This document shows positions 35,643 to 45,720 of a DNA stretch of 64,000 nucleotides, one piece after another (within the stretch, counting starts at the first letter, position 1; each line of letters starts with the position of its first letter). The position numbers and the translations under genes are program-made. Source of the stretch: an uncultured Christensenella sp. (GTDB lineage Bacteria; Bacillota; Clostridia; Christensenellales; Borkfalkiaceae); contig CAJTJC010000004.1 of assembly GCA_910576655.1 (NCBI GenBank), positions 65,264 to 129,263 on the forward strand. Reading direction: 5' to 3'. A model generated the notes under the pieces. The model did no database searches. It was not told the origin of the DNA and saw only the letters and a program-made list of their open reading frames with translations.

Positions 35643-36050
35643 ATGTTTTGGAAAAAATTAAAAGATAATGCGTGGTATTATAAGGCTCAAAAGGCTTATA
35701 GAAAAGAAAAATTGCCTGCTCCGTATGCTGCGCTTTTTGATTACTATTCGGATATGAATGAAACGCGCGTATCGGGCGGCAGAGGTCATTATGACTTTTT
35801 TTCGATGGCTAAATTTGATAATAGACTTGATGATAGAGTACAGGACTTGCGTTCCGTTCTTCCCGAAGGCTTGCTTGAAAATTTCAATGCTGCATACGAT
35901 AAGTTTATTTCGCTCGGCGACGAACCCGAATACGAGGACATAGTTGGCGCTTTTGACGAATTTGACTATTATGTGTACGATTGTTATGAGAAGCTGGGAA
36001 GCATTCTTAAAGATTATATCACGGAAATGATAGAAAAACATTATTTATAA
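35643..36050 (+). CDS. Unknown soluble protein
   Basis: The 135-residue protein is rich in Tyr and Asp (FDYYSDMNE, EFDYYVYDCYEKLG). It loosely resembles DMP19/DUF4375-type immunity or stress proteins, but the similarity is weak. It has a good GGAGG ribosome-binding site and stands alone before a strong bidirectional terminator. Its codon use is more AT-rich than its neighbours. Confidence 0.55.
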   Translation: MFWKKLKDNAWYYKAQKAYRKEKLPAPYAALFDYYSDMNETRVSGGRGHYDFFSMAKFDNRLDDRVQDLRSVLPEGLLENFNAAYDKFISLGDEPEYEDIVGAFDEFDYYVYDCYEKLGSILKDYITEMIEKHYL

Positions 36051-36076
36051 ATTTTAATTTATCTTTCTAAAAAATT

Positions 36077-36119
36077 ATACCCCGCTGTCTTCGTTTACGA
36101 AGACAGCGGGGTATTTTTG
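36077..36119. terminator. Strong bidirectional terminator
   Basis: A 17-bp perfect stem pairs 36077-36093 with 36098-36114 around TTTA, with T runs on both sides. It lies between two convergent genes. Confidence 0.95.
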
Positions 36120-36126
36120 CGAATGC

Positions 36127-36273
36127 TCAGCTTATCCTGTAAAGTCTGCCGAAGCAGTGTGGGCAAACCCTTTTTAAAAGCTCGGCTTTGGTTTTACAGA
36201 TATGGTTTCCGCACGTTCCGCACTCTAAAAAATCGTTTAAATCGGTCGCATTTTTACAGTAAAATTTTTCCAT
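36127..36273 (-). CDS. Tiny zinc-ribbon protein
   Basis: A 48-residue reading frame on the minus strand begins MEKFYCKNATDLNDF and carries C18-x2-C21 and C37-x2-C40 plus C6, C26, H24 and H39, the pattern of a small zinc ribbon. It ends just before the bidirectional terminator, which supports a real transcript. No Shine-Dalgarno precedes the ATG. It is too short for standard length cut-offs and lies in an otherwise empty 340-bp gap. Confidence 0.6.
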   Translation of the reverse strand: MEKFYCKNATDLNDFLECGTCGNHICKTKAELLKRVCPHCFGRLYRIS

Positions 36274-36334
36274 AAAATTAGTATGCGAATTTCAAAAATT
36301 TTCATTCGAAAACGGTAAAATTCAAGTCAAAAAT

Positions 36335-36363
36335 TTGCTTTTAATTATATAATATGGTATAAT
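36335..36363 (+). promoter_or_regulatory. Promoter of gyrB
   Basis: TTGCTT at 36335-36340 and TATAAT at 36358-36363 have a 17-bp spacer, 28 nt before gyrB. Nothing else is seen between 36274 and 36391. Confidence 0.75.
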
Positions 36364-36391
36364 AATTTCAAAGAAAATTATGAGGTGAAAA

Positions 36392-38317
36392 ATGCCAAGT
36401 AAAATCAATCGCGACTACGACGCGAACAGCCTGAAAGCCTTAAAAGGACTCGAACCCGTAAGGGAGCACCCTGGTATGTATATCGGCCCCACGGACGAAA
36501 AAGGACTGCACTGCCTTGTCAGAGAGGTTATCGACAACTCGATTGACGAAGCGCTTGCAGGCTATTGCGACAGAATAGACGTCGTAATCACCGAGGACGG
36601 CTCGTGTTCCGTCAAGGACAACGGAAGAGGTATACCCACGGGTATCAACAAGGAAGAGGGAATAAGCGGAGTAGAGCTTGCGCTTACAAATCTTAATGCG
36701 GGCGGCAAATTCGGCGGCGGCAATAAGGCGGGCGGATATAAAATTTCGTCAGGTCTGCACGGCGTCGGCGTTTCGTGCGTTAACGCACTTTCCGATACTC
36801 TCGTCGCCGAGGTTGCCCAGAACGGACACCTTTACAGGCAGGTATATCATTGCGGAATACCCGAAAAGCCATTAAAAGCGGTTGCTAAAACCGAGCTTAC
36901 GGGTACGACTATAACTTTCCATCCCGACGCAACGGTATTCGAAACGATTGATTTCAACTACGATACCCTTAAAACACTTTTGAGGGAGCTTTCCTATCTC
37001 AACAAGGGGCTTACGTTGACACTTGAGGACAGGCGTAACGGAAAGGTTCGCAGCGACGTATTTTGTTACGAGGGCGGCGTAGTTCACTTCATTCAGGACA
37101 TCAACAAGGGCAAGGAAACGCTGTTTGCAAAGCCCGTATATTTCGAGGATTCCGAGGGCGACGACAAGTTTCTCGAAATAGCGATACAGTACAACAACAG
37201 TTACAGCGAACAGATTTTTCCGTTCTCTAACAATATCCGCCAGCCCGACGGCGGAACGCACCTCGAAGGCTTCAAGGCTGCGCTTACCAAGGTAATAAAC
37301 GATTCGGGCAGAAAGCTTAACATTTTAAAGGACAATATGAAGCTTTCCGGGGACGACGTGCGCGAGGGTATTACGGCGGTCGTATCCGTCAAGATAGCCG
37401 ACGCGCAGTACGAAAGCCAGACGAAGAGCAAGCTTTGCTCTACCTACGTAAGGGGCTTCGTTGCCAAGGCTGTCACCGAAAAGTTCGGTATGTATTTAGA
37501 GGAACACCCCGCCGAAACGCGCGAGCTTATTTTGCGCTGTCTTACCGCGCAGCGCGCGAGAGAGGCGGCAAGGCTTGCCCGCGAGGAAACTCATAGAAAG
37601 GGTGTGCTTGAAAGCACTAAGCTTCCCGGCAAGCTTGCCGACTGTTCGGACAAGCGTCCCGAGCTATGCGAAATTTATATCGTAGAGGGCGACAGTGCAG
37701 GCGGTACCGCAAAGCAGGGCAGAGACAGGCGTTTTCAGGCCATTCTGCCGTTGAGAGGTAAAATTCTCAACGTAGAGAAGGTAAGGCTTGACAGGGCGCT
37801 TGGCAACGAGGAAATTAAGGCCATGATTACCGCGTTCGGTTGCGGTATTCAGGAAAATTTTGACGAAAGCAAACTGCGCTACGACAGAATTATAATCATG
37901 ACCGACGCCGACGTGGACGGTTCGCACATAAGAATACTTCTTTTGACGTTTTTTTTCAGATATATGCGCCCGTTGGTCGAAAACGGACACATTTATGCGG
38001 CTCAGCCGCCCCTCTACAAGGTATCCGGCAAGGGCATTCCCGACACTTACCTTTACGACGACAAGGCGCTCGAAGAGTTCAGAAACAGCTACTCTGGCAA
38101 ATTCGAGCTTCAACGCTACAAGGGTCTCGGCGAAATGAACAAAGAACAGCTTTGGGAAACTACCATGGACCCCGCGCGCCGTACGCTCGTCCGTATAAAC
38201 GTAGAGGACGCGGTAGAAGCGGACAAGTATTTCTCGCTTTTAATGGGCGAGCAACCCGAACTCAGACGCCAGTTCATTGAAGAAAACGCTAAGCTCGTAG
38301 AAGAGCTTGACGTATAA
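36392..38317 (+). CDS. gyrB: DNA gyrase subunit B
   Basis: The 641-residue ATPase subunit has [10 protein letters not shown], the GHKL motifs ([22 protein letters not shown]), then the Toprim motifs EGDSAGG and DADVDGSHI and the final [11 protein letters not shown]. It powers negative supercoiling with GyrA. Ribosome-binding site GAGGTG. gyrA follows 11 bp later, so the two are one operon. Confidence 0.96.
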   Translation: MPSKINRDYDANSLKALKGLEPVREHPGMYIGPTDEKGLHCLVREVIDNSIDEALAGYCDRIDVVITEDGSCSVKDNGRGIPTGINKEEGISGVELALTNLNAGGKFGGGNKAGGYKISSGLHGVGVSCVNALSDTLVAEVAQNGHLYRQVYHCGIPEKPLKAVAKTELTGTTITFHPDATVFETIDFNYDTLKTLLRELSYLNKGLTLTLEDRRNGKVRSDVFCYEGGVVHFIQDINKGKETLFAKPVYFEDSEGDDKFLEIAIQYNNSYSEQIFPFSNNIRQPDGGTHLEGFKAALTKVINDSGRKLNILKDNMKLSGDDVREGITAVVSVKIADAQYESQTKSKLCSTYVRGFVAKAVTEKFGMYLEEHPAETRELILRCLTAQRAREAARLAREETHRKGVLESTKLPGKLADCSDKRPELCEIYIVEGDSAGGTAKQGRDRRFQAILPLRGKILNVEKVRLDRALGNEEIKAMITAFGCGIQENFDESKLRYDRIIIMTDADVDGSHIRILLLTFFFRYMRPLVENGHIYAAQPPLYKVSGKGIPDTYLYDDKALEEFRNSYSGKFELQRYKGLGEMNKEQLWETTMDPARRTLVRINVEDAVEADKYFSLLMGEQPELRRQFIEENAKLVEELDV

Positions 38318-38328
38318 GGAGGGCAAAG

Positions 38329-40908
38329 ATGGCTAAAAAAGAGACGAGTGCCGAGCTTACCGAAGAGTTTGTAAAAACTCTTGCTATGACCAAGTTTTTA
38401 GACGTCGAGGTCGACGAAGAGCTTAAAAAATCGTTTATCGCCTATGCAATGGCGGTCAACGTATCCCGAGCCATTCCCGACGTTAGGGACGGACTTAAAC
38501 CCGTCCATAGACGTATTCTTTATTCCATGCACGAGTTGGGTCTGTATTCCGACAAGGCGTTCAGAAAATGTGCGCGTATCGTCGGTGACTGTCTCGGTAA
38601 ATATCACCCTCACGGCGACAGCTCGGTTTACGACGCGCTGGTAAGGCTTGCGCAGGACTTTTCGATAAACTTCCCGCTTATAGAGGGACACGGTAACTTC
38701 GGTTCCGTCGACGGCGACCCCGCCGCGGCAATGAGGTATACCGAAGCAAGGCTTTCCAAGCTCTCTTCGGAAATGCTTCGCGACCTCGACAAGGAAACGG
38801 TTGACTTTTATCCTACCTTCGACGATACGGGTATGCAGCCCACGGTTTTGCCGTCGCGCTTCCCCAACATGCTTGTTAACGGCTCGGACGGTATCGCGGT
38901 CGGTATGGCTACCAACATTCCCCCGCACAACCTCGGCGAAGTAATCGACGGTGTTGTCGCAATGATTGAAAACCCCGAAATCGACGTTGACGAGCTTATG
39001 CAGTATATTCCCGCACCCGATTTCCCTACGGGCGCGCTGATTATGGGCAGAGCAGGCATAAAACGCGCTTACAGAACGGGCAGGGGCAGTATAATTATCC
39101 GCTCCCGCTGCGAAGTAGAAGAGTATAAAAGCGGAAATATTGTAAAAAACCGTATAGTAGTTACCGAAATTCCGTATCAGGTTAACAAGGCAAAGCTTAT
39201 AGAAAATATGGCCGACCTTGTAAAGGACAAAAAGATTGAGGGCATTTCCGACATTCGCGAAGAGTCCGACAGAGACGGTATGCGTATCGTTATCGAGCTT
39301 AAAAAGGACGCAAACCCGCAGGTCGTTCTCAATATGCTGTACAAGCATACAAACCTGCAAATTTCCGACGGACTTTGCATGCTTGCGCTTGTCGACGGTA
39401 CGCCGAAAATACTTAATTTAAGAGAATTTATATACTACTATCTCGAACATCAGAAAGAGATAATTACACGCCGTACGCGTTTCGATTTGAATAAGACGGA
39501 AGAGCGCGCGCACATATTGCGCGGACTTGTAATCGCGCAGGCAAGCATTGACGAGGTTGTCAAGGTCTGCCGCGAGGCAAAGGACAAGGCGGACTGCGTG
39601 CAGAAGCTGACCGCTAAGTTCGAGCTGGACGAAAGACAGGCAAACGCGGTTGCGGAATTAAGACTTTACAGACTGTCGCACCTTGAAGTGGATAAGCTTA
39701 AAGAAGAGCATAACACTCTCGAGCTTATGATTGCGGACTTTAAGGACATACTTGCTCACGAAAGCAGAGTGCTTGAAATTATCAAGACTGACCTGCTTGA
39801 AATCAAACGCAAGTATCCTTCCGAGAGAAGAACGGAAATAGCTGTTGATTTGGACGGCGAAATCGTCGACGCGGACCTTATTCCTATCGAACAGGTCGTT
39901 ATCTCGATGACCCATACGGGCTACGTCAAGAGACTTCCCGTTTCCGAATACCACGCGCAGAACCGCGGCGGTAAGGGAATTACGGCGCACAAGCCCAAGG
40001 AAGAGGACTTCGTGGAAAGAATGTTCGTCTGCTCGTCGCACGACGATATTCTGCTTTTCTCTAACAAGGGCAGAGTGTACCGCATAAAGGCTTACGAAAT
40101 TCCCGAGGCGACGCGTATCGCTCGCGGCAGAGCGGTTGTAAATATCGTCCAGATTGCTCAGGACGAAAAGATAAATACGCTTATGCCGGTGCAGCCGGAT
40201 ATGCGTGGTACGATAGCGTTTGCAACCCGTAACGGACTTATCAAAAAGACGCGCCTTAGCGAATTTAACCATATCAATAAAAACGGTAAAATCGCTATTA
40301 AGCTCAACGAGGGCGACGACCTTATGTCGGTAGTACTTACGACCGGACACAACGAAATTATGATTGCATCGCGTTCGGGTAAATGTATCCGCTTTGACGA
40401 GCGTCATATCCGCTCGATGGGCAGAGACACCGCAGGTGTCAAGGCAATGAAGCTTGATAAAAGCGACTGCCTCGTCGATATGCTTGTAGTAGACGAAACC
40501 AAGGATGTGCTCACCGTCACTTCTAACGGTTACGGCAAGCGCAGCGACATAGAGGATTACAGAGTACAGGGCAGAGCAGGAAAGGGCATAAAGGCAGGTA
40601 TCTTCAACGAGGTTACGGGCTATCTCGTAAACATGAAGCAGGTTACCGACGCCGACGACGTAATGCTTATTTCCGACAACGGAACTATTATCAGAATGCA
40701 CTGCGACAGTATTTCGCATATCGGCAGAAATACCAAGGGCGTAAGACTTATGCGCCTTAGAAACGGCGTAGTCGCAACTGTTGCGCTTACTGCTAAGGAC
40801 GAGGACGAGGCCGCCGAAGCGCTTGCCGAAGCAGCGCCCGAGGTCGTACCCGCACCCCCCGCGATAGAAGCGGAAAAGGGACTCGGCGTAGACGAAATAG
40901 ACGAATAA
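38329..40908 (+). CDS. gyrA: DNA gyrase subunit A
   Basis: The 859-residue protein has the quinolone-resistance region [19 protein letters not shown] with S98 and D102 at the positions of E. coli Ser83 and Asp87, so no common resistance change is present. The catalytic tyrosine is Y137 in [11 protein letters not shown]. The C-terminal beta-pinwheel has repeats such as GKGITAHK and GKGIKAGIF, with a short acidic and Ala-rich tail. Ribosome-binding site GGAGG. Confidence 0.97.
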   Translation: MAKKETSAELTEEFVKTLAMTKFLDVEVDEELKKSFIAYAMAVNVSRAIPDVRDGLKPVHRRILYSMHELGLYSDKAFRKCARIVGDCLGKYHPHGDSSVYDALVRLAQDFSINFPLIEGHGNFGSVDGDPAAAMRYTEARLSKLSSEMLRDLDKETVDFYPTFDDTGMQPTVLPSRFPNMLVNGSDGIAVGMATNIPPHNLGEVIDGVVAMIENPEIDVDELMQYIPAPDFPTGALIMGRAGIKRAYRTGRGSIIIRSRCEVEEYKSGNIVKNRIVVTEIPYQVNKAKLIENMADLVKDKKIEGISDIREESDRDGMRIVIELKKDANPQVVLNMLYKHTNLQISDGLCMLALVDGTPKILNLREFIYYYLEHQKEIITRRTRFDLNKTEERAHILRGLVIAQASIDEVVKVCREAKDKADCVQKLTAKFELDERQANAVAELRLYRLSHLEVDKLKEEHNTLELMIADFKDILAHESRVLEIIKTDLLEIKRKYPSERRTEIAVDLDGEIVDADLIPIEQVVISMTHTGYVKRLPVSEYHAQNRGGKGITAHKPKEEDFVERMFVCSSHDDILLFSNKGRVYRIKAYEIPEATRIARGRAVVNIVQIAQDEKINTLMPVQPDMRGTIAFATRNGLIKKTRLSEFNHINKNGKIAIKLNEGDDLMSVVLTTGHNEIMIASRSGKCIRFDERHIRSMGRDTAGVKAMKLDKSDCLVDMLVVDETKDVLTVTSNGYGKRSDIEDYRVQGRAGKGIKAGIFNEVTGYLVNMKQVTDADDVMLISDNGTIIRMHCDSISHIGRNTKGVRLMRLRNGVVATVALTAKDEDEAAEALAEAAPEVVPAPPAIEAEKGLGVDEIDE

Positions 40909-40913
40909 AAAAG

Positions 40914-40936
40914 CGCGGCGTTAAGCCGCGTTTTTT
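40914..40936 (+). terminator. Terminator after gyrA
   Basis: CGCGGC (40914-40919) pairs with GCCGCG (40925-40930) and a run of six T follows. Confidence 0.8.
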
Positions 40937-40974
40937 GTTTATTTAAAAACTTTTAATCAGTTATAATTTTCGTT

Positions 40975-41003
40975 TTGCAAAAGTGCGCTATTCGTTATAT
41001 AAT
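40975..41003 (+). promoter_or_regulatory. Promoter directly before the gene at 41017
   Basis: TTGCAA at 40975-40980 and TATAAT at 40998-41003 have a 17-bp spacer. The leader is only a few nucleotides. Confidence 0.8.
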
Positions 41004-41016
41004 TATTAAGTAAATT

Positions 41017-41589
41017 ATGAATATTAATAAGAAATATACAAAAGTGTGTTTAATAGTTTCTTGTATTTTTGCCGTTATTGCAAGCGTGTTTTTTGTTGTT
41101 TCTATTTTCGGTATACCGCAGGCAGTAGGAATAAAGAAAAAAACAAAGTATTTGTATGAAAATAGTATTGAGGTTGACGCTTATTTTAAGTATTATTATG
41201 ACGATTATCATTTAGTTTCGCCCGGCAATCATTCGAGAGGGTGGAAAGGGAATTTTCACATAGTATATGAATACGTTGACGATGACAATCGCACCTATAC
41301 GGATGAATATCGAGATGCCGTTGTATGCAGAAGCAGAGAAGAGTTGCGTGCACGCGAGCAGTATATTAAGCAACTGATAGCAACGGAAAGACAGACAATG
41401 AAAATGCTTATTGCCGATAACGGTTTATGCTGTTTGTCCGTTTATAAAGAAACTTTGTTAAGACCTACTACGTTGATTACATACAGTATAATGTTACCGG
41501 TCGCGTCGGTAGTGTTGGGCTTTTGCATATTCGGTATTGTAACACAGTCGAAAAACTTGCGGCGTATGCGCGGCGTAAATTATAAATAA
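41017..41589 (+). CDS. Small two-pass membrane protein
   Basis: The 190-residue protein has membrane segments at about 10-32 and 150-175 with a 110-residue soluble loop rich in Tyr and charged residues, perhaps outside the cell. It has a DUF3592-like look (VDAYFKYYYDDYH) but no secure match. No Shine-Dalgarno is present, and the predicted transcript starts about 7 nt before the ATG. Function unknown. Confidence 0.6.
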   Translation: MNINKKYTKVCLIVSCIFAVIASVFFVVSIFGIPQAVGIKKKTKYLYENSIEVDAYFKYYYDDYHLVSPGNHSRGWKGNFHIVYEYVDDDNRTYTDEYRDAVVCRSREELRAREQYIKQLIATERQTMKMLIADNGLCCLSVYKETLLRPTTLITYSIMLPVASVVLGFCIFGIVTQSKNLRRMRGVNYK

Positions 41590-41614
41590 CGTATTTTATA
41601 AAATTTCAGCGTAA

Positions 41615-41641
41615 AAAAGACCGTGTTAAGCACGGTCTTTT
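41615..41641. terminator. Bidirectional terminator
   Basis: AAAAGACCGTG pairs with CACGGTCTTTT around TTAAG. It ends the plus-strand gene and the convergent ATPase gene. Confidence 0.9.
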
Positions 41642-41644
41642 AAG

Positions 41645-44251
41645 TTATTTTGCGTTTTCTTCTTTGCGTTTGTGTTTGCCGGTAGAGGAAGGGAAGATTA
41701 AATGCATAAGCTCTATAATCCAGCCCGATATGGGGAATGCTGCTTCCAGAACGACGACGAGTATTAATATCTTTGCGTAGTCCCATTCAAGGTTTGCCCA
41801 GTCGTCGTAGAACATATTGCCGAGCTGAGGAATGGCAAAGCATATAATAGTTACCGTCAGCACGCTAAGGCAAAGCACCGCGCGGTATACGTTCAACGGT
41901 TTACACGTTCTAAATACCATTACAAGTCCCGAGAAGGTCAGCGCCATCATACACATTGCCTTGTAGTGCGTTCCGAATTCGTCAGGGTCGGCTACGTTGG
42001 TTATATACATTGACATAACGCATATCAGCATTGTCAGCGCACCCGCGACCGCCCCGCTCATAACGTGCGTAATAAATTTTCCCTGCACTCGCTCTTTGTT
42101 GGGTTGTAGCGAGAGGAAGAAGGAGGGGATTGCAATAACCGTAATTTCCAGTAACAGTACGTTCTTGGGCATAAACATATATGCCTCGCCTATCGCGCAG
42201 AAAATTATTGCAAGTATTGCCGTAAACAGCGTTTTCATAAGGTAGAGCGAGGAGGAGTTTTTAATATTGTTAATAACCCTTCTGCCCTCGGCGACTACCT
42301 TCGGCATATTGTTGAAGTTGTTGTCCATAAGCACGATATGGCTTACGTTGCGCGCGGCTTCGCTTCCCGATGCAACGGATATTGCGCAGTCGGCTTCTTT
42401 AAGCGCCAAAATGTCGTTAACGCCGTCGCCCGTCATTGCAACGGTGTTGCCTTCGGACTTTATCGAGCGTACCAAAATAGCCTTTTGCTCAGGCGAAACT
42501 CTGCCGAAAACGGTATATTTGTTGGCAACGCTTTCAACTTCCTTTTCGTTCAGTCCTTCAAGCGAGATGTATTTTTCGGCGTCCTTAATTCCTGCGCGCT
42601 TTGCAACCTCGCATACGGTAACGGGGTTGTCGCCCGAAATTACCTTAACCGCAACGTCGTTGTCCTTGAACCAGCCTATCGTTTCAATAGCGTCCTCGCG
42701 GATATTGTCCGCAATGGATATAACCGCAACGGGCTTCAAAACCGCGGGCAACTTATCGCCGACGATGGGCACGGGGGAGGTGGCAAGCACTATTACCCTC
42801 AGTCCCATTTGCGCGTAGCTTTTTACAATTTTTTCTACCTTTGCGGGGTAGGGCTTCAAAACGAATTCGGGCGCGCCCATAACGAAGGTTCCCGCATCCT
42901 CGAACGTGACGGCTGATAGCTTTCTTTTGGAAGAGAAGGGTATTGTTGCAATCGGTGAAAGCGCGTCGCTTATTCCGAAGTGGTTGTGCAAAGCTATCGA
43001 CGTCTGATTGTTGTCGTCCAGCGCTGCAAGCATACTGCCCATAATGTCGTTGAGAGAATATTCCCCGACGGTGTTTAAAATCACGCAGTCGTTTACTCTC
43101 ATTCTGCCGTCGGTAATGGTACCCGTCTTGTCAAGGCAAAGCACGTTTACCCTTGCCAGCATTTCAAGCGAGTACATATCCTGCACCAGCGTCTGATTTT
43201 TAGCAAGTCTCACGATACCGAGAGCAAGAGCGATACTCGTTAAAAGCAACATACCCGAGGGAATCATTCCTATTACTACCGAGCAGGTTCGCTGTATCGC
43301 GTAGTTTATATTCGCGTCGAATATAAAGTCCGTTACGGTATCGGGAATGGTGGTGGTGTCGCCTTTGGTTACGAAGAACATCCATATAGCGATGGGGAAG
43401 ATAAGGAACGAAACCGCCTTTATAATAAGCTTGGTAGAGTTCATAAGCTCCGACTTCGGCTTTTTATATTTTTTTGCCTTCGAGGTCAGCTTTTCAAGGT
43501 AGGTCTCTCTTCCGACCTTGTCGACCCTGAATTTACCGCTGCCGCTCGAAATAAAGCTGCCCGCATAAAGCGTATCGCCCACGTTCTTTTTTATGGCGAC
43601 CGACTCGCCCGTCAGCAGGCTTTCGTTTACCTCGACCGAGCCTTCGGCAAGAATACAGTCGGCGGGTACCTGATTTCCAAGCTCTAAAATAATTACGTCG
43701 TCCATAACTATTTCGCTTACCGGTATTTCCACCGTCTCGCCGTCGCGTATCGTCTTAATGGAATTTGACGCCAGAATAGACAGCTTATCAATCGACAGCT
43801 TAGAGCGGATTTCCTGTATAATTCCTATTCCGATATTCGCAAGCGTAATAAAAATTACCAGATAGTTCGTAATTCCTTTCGTTCCCGCGATAAACAGCGA
43901 TATACCCGCAATAAGGCACAAAAGGTTAAAGAACGTACATATATTGCCGATAAAGATGCTCGCGTAAGAGCGGGAATACTTTTTGTTTGTGTCGTTGAAC
44001 AGAAACTGCGTAAACCTCGTCTGAACCTGCGCGGTGGTAAGTCCCTTTTTAAGGCTCGGCGAAAATCTGTCAACCTTTGCAGACACCGTCTTTTTGGGGT
44101 GCTTTTTGAAGTATTTGATTATCTTTTCTTTGTCGAACGTATCCGCGGGCGCAGCCTCTGCCGCAGTAGCGGCGGTTGCAGCCGTTTCGGAAACGGTTTC
44201 CGCTGCGGGTGCAGCTTCTTCGCTGTTCGACCTGTAAACGATTTTACTCAT
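41645..44251 (-). CDS. HAD-family P-type cation ATPase
   Basis: The 868-residue pump has TGES (LLTGESVAI), the phosphorylated D374 in DKTGT, and MTGDGVNDILALKEADCAIS, with eight to ten membrane segments. The membrane-4 motif is IPSGMLLL, as in a group of uncharacterised Firmicutes pumps related to Ca/Mg ATPases, so the ion is not clear. The N-terminal 38 residues are almost all Ala, Glu, Thr and Pro, an unusual low-complexity extension. A promoter lies at 44285-44313 on the same strand. Confidence 0.88.
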   Translation of the reverse strand: MSKIVYRSNSEEAAPAAETVSETAATAATAAEAAPADTFDKEKIIKYFKKHPKKTVSAKVDRFSPSLKKGLTTAQVQTRFTQFLFNDTNKKYSRSYASIFIGNICTFFNLLCLIAGISLFIAGTKGITNYLVIFITLANIGIGIIQEIRSKLSIDKLSILASNSIKTIRDGETVEIPVSEIVMDDVIILELGNQVPADCILAEGSVEVNESLLTGESVAIKKNVGDTLYAGSFISSGSGKFRVDKVGRETYLEKLTSKAKKYKKPKSELMNSTKLIIKAVSFLIFPIAIWMFFVTKGDTTTIPDTVTDFIFDANINYAIQRTCSVVIGMIPSGMLLLTSIALALGIVRLAKNQTLVQDMYSLEMLARVNVLCLDKTGTITDGRMRVNDCVILNTVGEYSLNDIMGSMLAALDDNNQTSIALHNHFGISDALSPIATIPFSSKRKLSAVTFEDAGTFVMGAPEFVLKPYPAKVEKIVKSYAQMGLRVIVLATSPVPIVGDKLPAVLKPVAVISIADNIREDAIETIGWFKDNDVAVKVISGDNPVTVCEVAKRAGIKDAEKYISLEGLNEKEVESVANKYTVFGRVSPEQKAILVRSIKSEGNTVAMTGDGVNDILALKEADCAISVASGSEAARNVSHIVLMDNNFNNMPKVVAEGRRVINNIKNSSSLYLMKTLFTAILAIIFCAIGEAYMFMPKNVLLLEITVIAIPSFFLSLQPNKERVQGKFITHVMSGAVAGALTMLICVMSMYITNVADPDEFGTHYKAMCMMALTFSGLVMVFRTCKPLNVYRAVLCLSVLTVTIICFAIPQLGNMFYDDWANLEWDYAKILILVVVLEAAFPISGWIIELMHLIFPSSTGKHKRKEENAK

Positions 44252-44284
44252 AAAATACCAACTGTTTAATTTACTGCTTATTTG

Positions 44285-44313
44285 ATTATAACATATGCGG
44301 AAAATTTTTTCAA
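44285..44313 (-). promoter_or_regulatory. Promoter of the P-type ATPase
   Basis: On the minus strand TTGAAA and TATAAT have a 17-bp spacer; the -10 is at 44285-44290. Confidence 0.75.
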
Positions 44314-44331
44314 GATAATAAAGCTAATTAA

Positions 44332-44360
44332 TTGCAAATACTGCAAAATTGCAGTATAAT
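44332..44360 (+). promoter_or_regulatory. Promoter of serS with a palindrome in its spacer
   Basis: TTGCAA at 44332-44337 and TATAAT at 44355-44360 have a 17-bp spacer that contains the palindrome CTGCAAAATTGCAG (44341-44354). No T-box leader is present. Confidence 0.8.
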
Positions 44361-44389
44361 TTTTAAGACATATTCTGGAGGAATTGCAA

Positions 44390-45682
44390 ATGATTGACAT
44401 TAATCTTATCCGCGAAAATCCCGAGCTGGTAAAAGCCAACCTTAAAAAGAAATTTCAGGATAAAAAGCTTCTCCTTGTGGATGAGATAGCCGAGCTTGAC
44501 AAGCGCAAGCGTGCCCTTCAAGCGGAGGGCGACAGCTGCCGTGCCATGCGCAATACTCTTGCAAAAAATATAGGCTCGCTCATGCGCGAGGGAAAAAAGG
44601 AAGAGGCGGAGGAAGCCAAACGCATTTCCAAGGAAAATAACGACCGCGTTGCCCGCATAGAAGAGGAAACCGCAGAAATAGAGGCGCGGCTTAAAACCGC
44701 AATGATGTCAATTCCGAATATAATTGCTGACGACGTTCCCGTAGGCAGGGATGACAGCGAAAACGTGCAGGGCAAGGTGTTTTTAGAGGCTAAGGAAAAG
44801 CCCTTCGACGTTCCTTATCACCTCGATATTTTGGAAAGCCTCGGCGGAATAGACCTTGACGCCGCCCGCCGTACAAGCGGAAACGGCTTCTACTATCTTA
44901 CGGGCGATATTGCCCGTCTGCACTCTGCGGTACTCAATTATGCGCGCGACTTTATGATTGACAAGGGCTTTACCTACTGCATACCGCCCTATATGATAAG
45001 AAGCGACGTCGTTTCGGGCGTAATGAGCTTCGAAGAAATGGAAGGCATGATGTACAAGATTGAGGGCGAGGACCTGTATCTTATCGGCACAAGCGAACAC
45101 TCTATGATAGGCAGATTTATGGGCACCGTACTGTCAGAGGACAGCCTGCCGCAGACGCTGACGTCGTATTCGCCTTGTTTCAGAAAGGAAAAGGGAGCGC
45201 ACGGCATAGAGGAACGCGGAATTTACCGTATACACCAGTTCGAAAAGCAGGAAATGATTGTAATCTGCAAGCCCGAAGAAAGCGAAGACTGGTACGAAAA
45301 AATGTGGAATTACACCGTCGAGCTTTTCGTATCCATGGAAATTCCCGTCCGTCAGCTTATATGTTGCTCGGGCGATTTGGCGGATTTAAAGTACAAAAGC
45401 TGCGATATAGAGGCGTGGAGCCCCCGCCAGAAAAAATATTTCGAGGTGGGCAGCTGTTCCAACCTTACGGACGCGCAGGCAAGAAGGCTTGGCATAAGGT
45501 ATAAAAATTCCAAGACGGGCAAGAACGAATTTGCCCATACCCTTAATAATACCGTCGTCGCGCCGCCGAGAATGTTGATTGCGTTCCTTGAAAATCATTT
45601 GCAGCCCGACGGCACCGTCTATATTCCGGAGGTACTTAGAAAGTATATGGGCGGCAAATCGAAAATAGAATTAAAGAAGTAA
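44390..45682 (+). CDS. serS: Serine--tRNA ligase
   Basis: The 430-residue class II enzyme has an N-terminal coiled-coil arm (about 30-100) that binds tRNA-Ser, then HSMIGRFMG, motif 2 CFRKEKGAHG with YRIHQFEKQEM, and motif 3 ending in PPRMLIAFLEN. The ATG at 44390 is 8 nt after GGAGG; a TTG at 44384 is too close to that site. It ends at a bidirectional terminator. Confidence 0.97.
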   Translation: MIDINLIRENPELVKANLKKKFQDKKLLLVDEIAELDKRKRALQAEGDSCRAMRNTLAKNIGSLMREGKKEEAEEAKRISKENNDRVARIEEETAEIEARLKTAMMSIPNIIADDVPVGRDDSENVQGKVFLEAKEKPFDVPYHLDILESLGGIDLDAARRTSGNGFYYLTGDIARLHSAVLNYARDFMIDKGFTYCIPPYMIRSDVVSGVMSFEEMEGMMYKIEGEDLYLIGTSEHSMIGRFMGTVLSEDSLPQTLTSYSPCFRKEKGAHGIEERGIYRIHQFEKQEMIVICKPEESEDWYEKMWNYTVELFVSMEIPVRQLICCSGDLADLKYKSCDIEAWSPRQKKYFEVGSCSNLTDAQARRLGIRYKNSKTGKNEFAHTLNNTVVAPPRMLIAFLENHLQPDGTVYIPEVLRKYMGGKSKIELKK

Positions 45683-45690
45683 AAAAGCAA

Positions 45691-45717
45691 AAACCCCGTC
45701 CTGACAGGACGGGGTTT
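45691..45717. terminator. Bidirectional terminator
   Basis: AAACCCCGTCC pairs with GGACGGGGTTT around TGACA, between convergent serS and the 45721 gene. Confidence 0.9.
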
Positions 45718-45720
45718 AAA

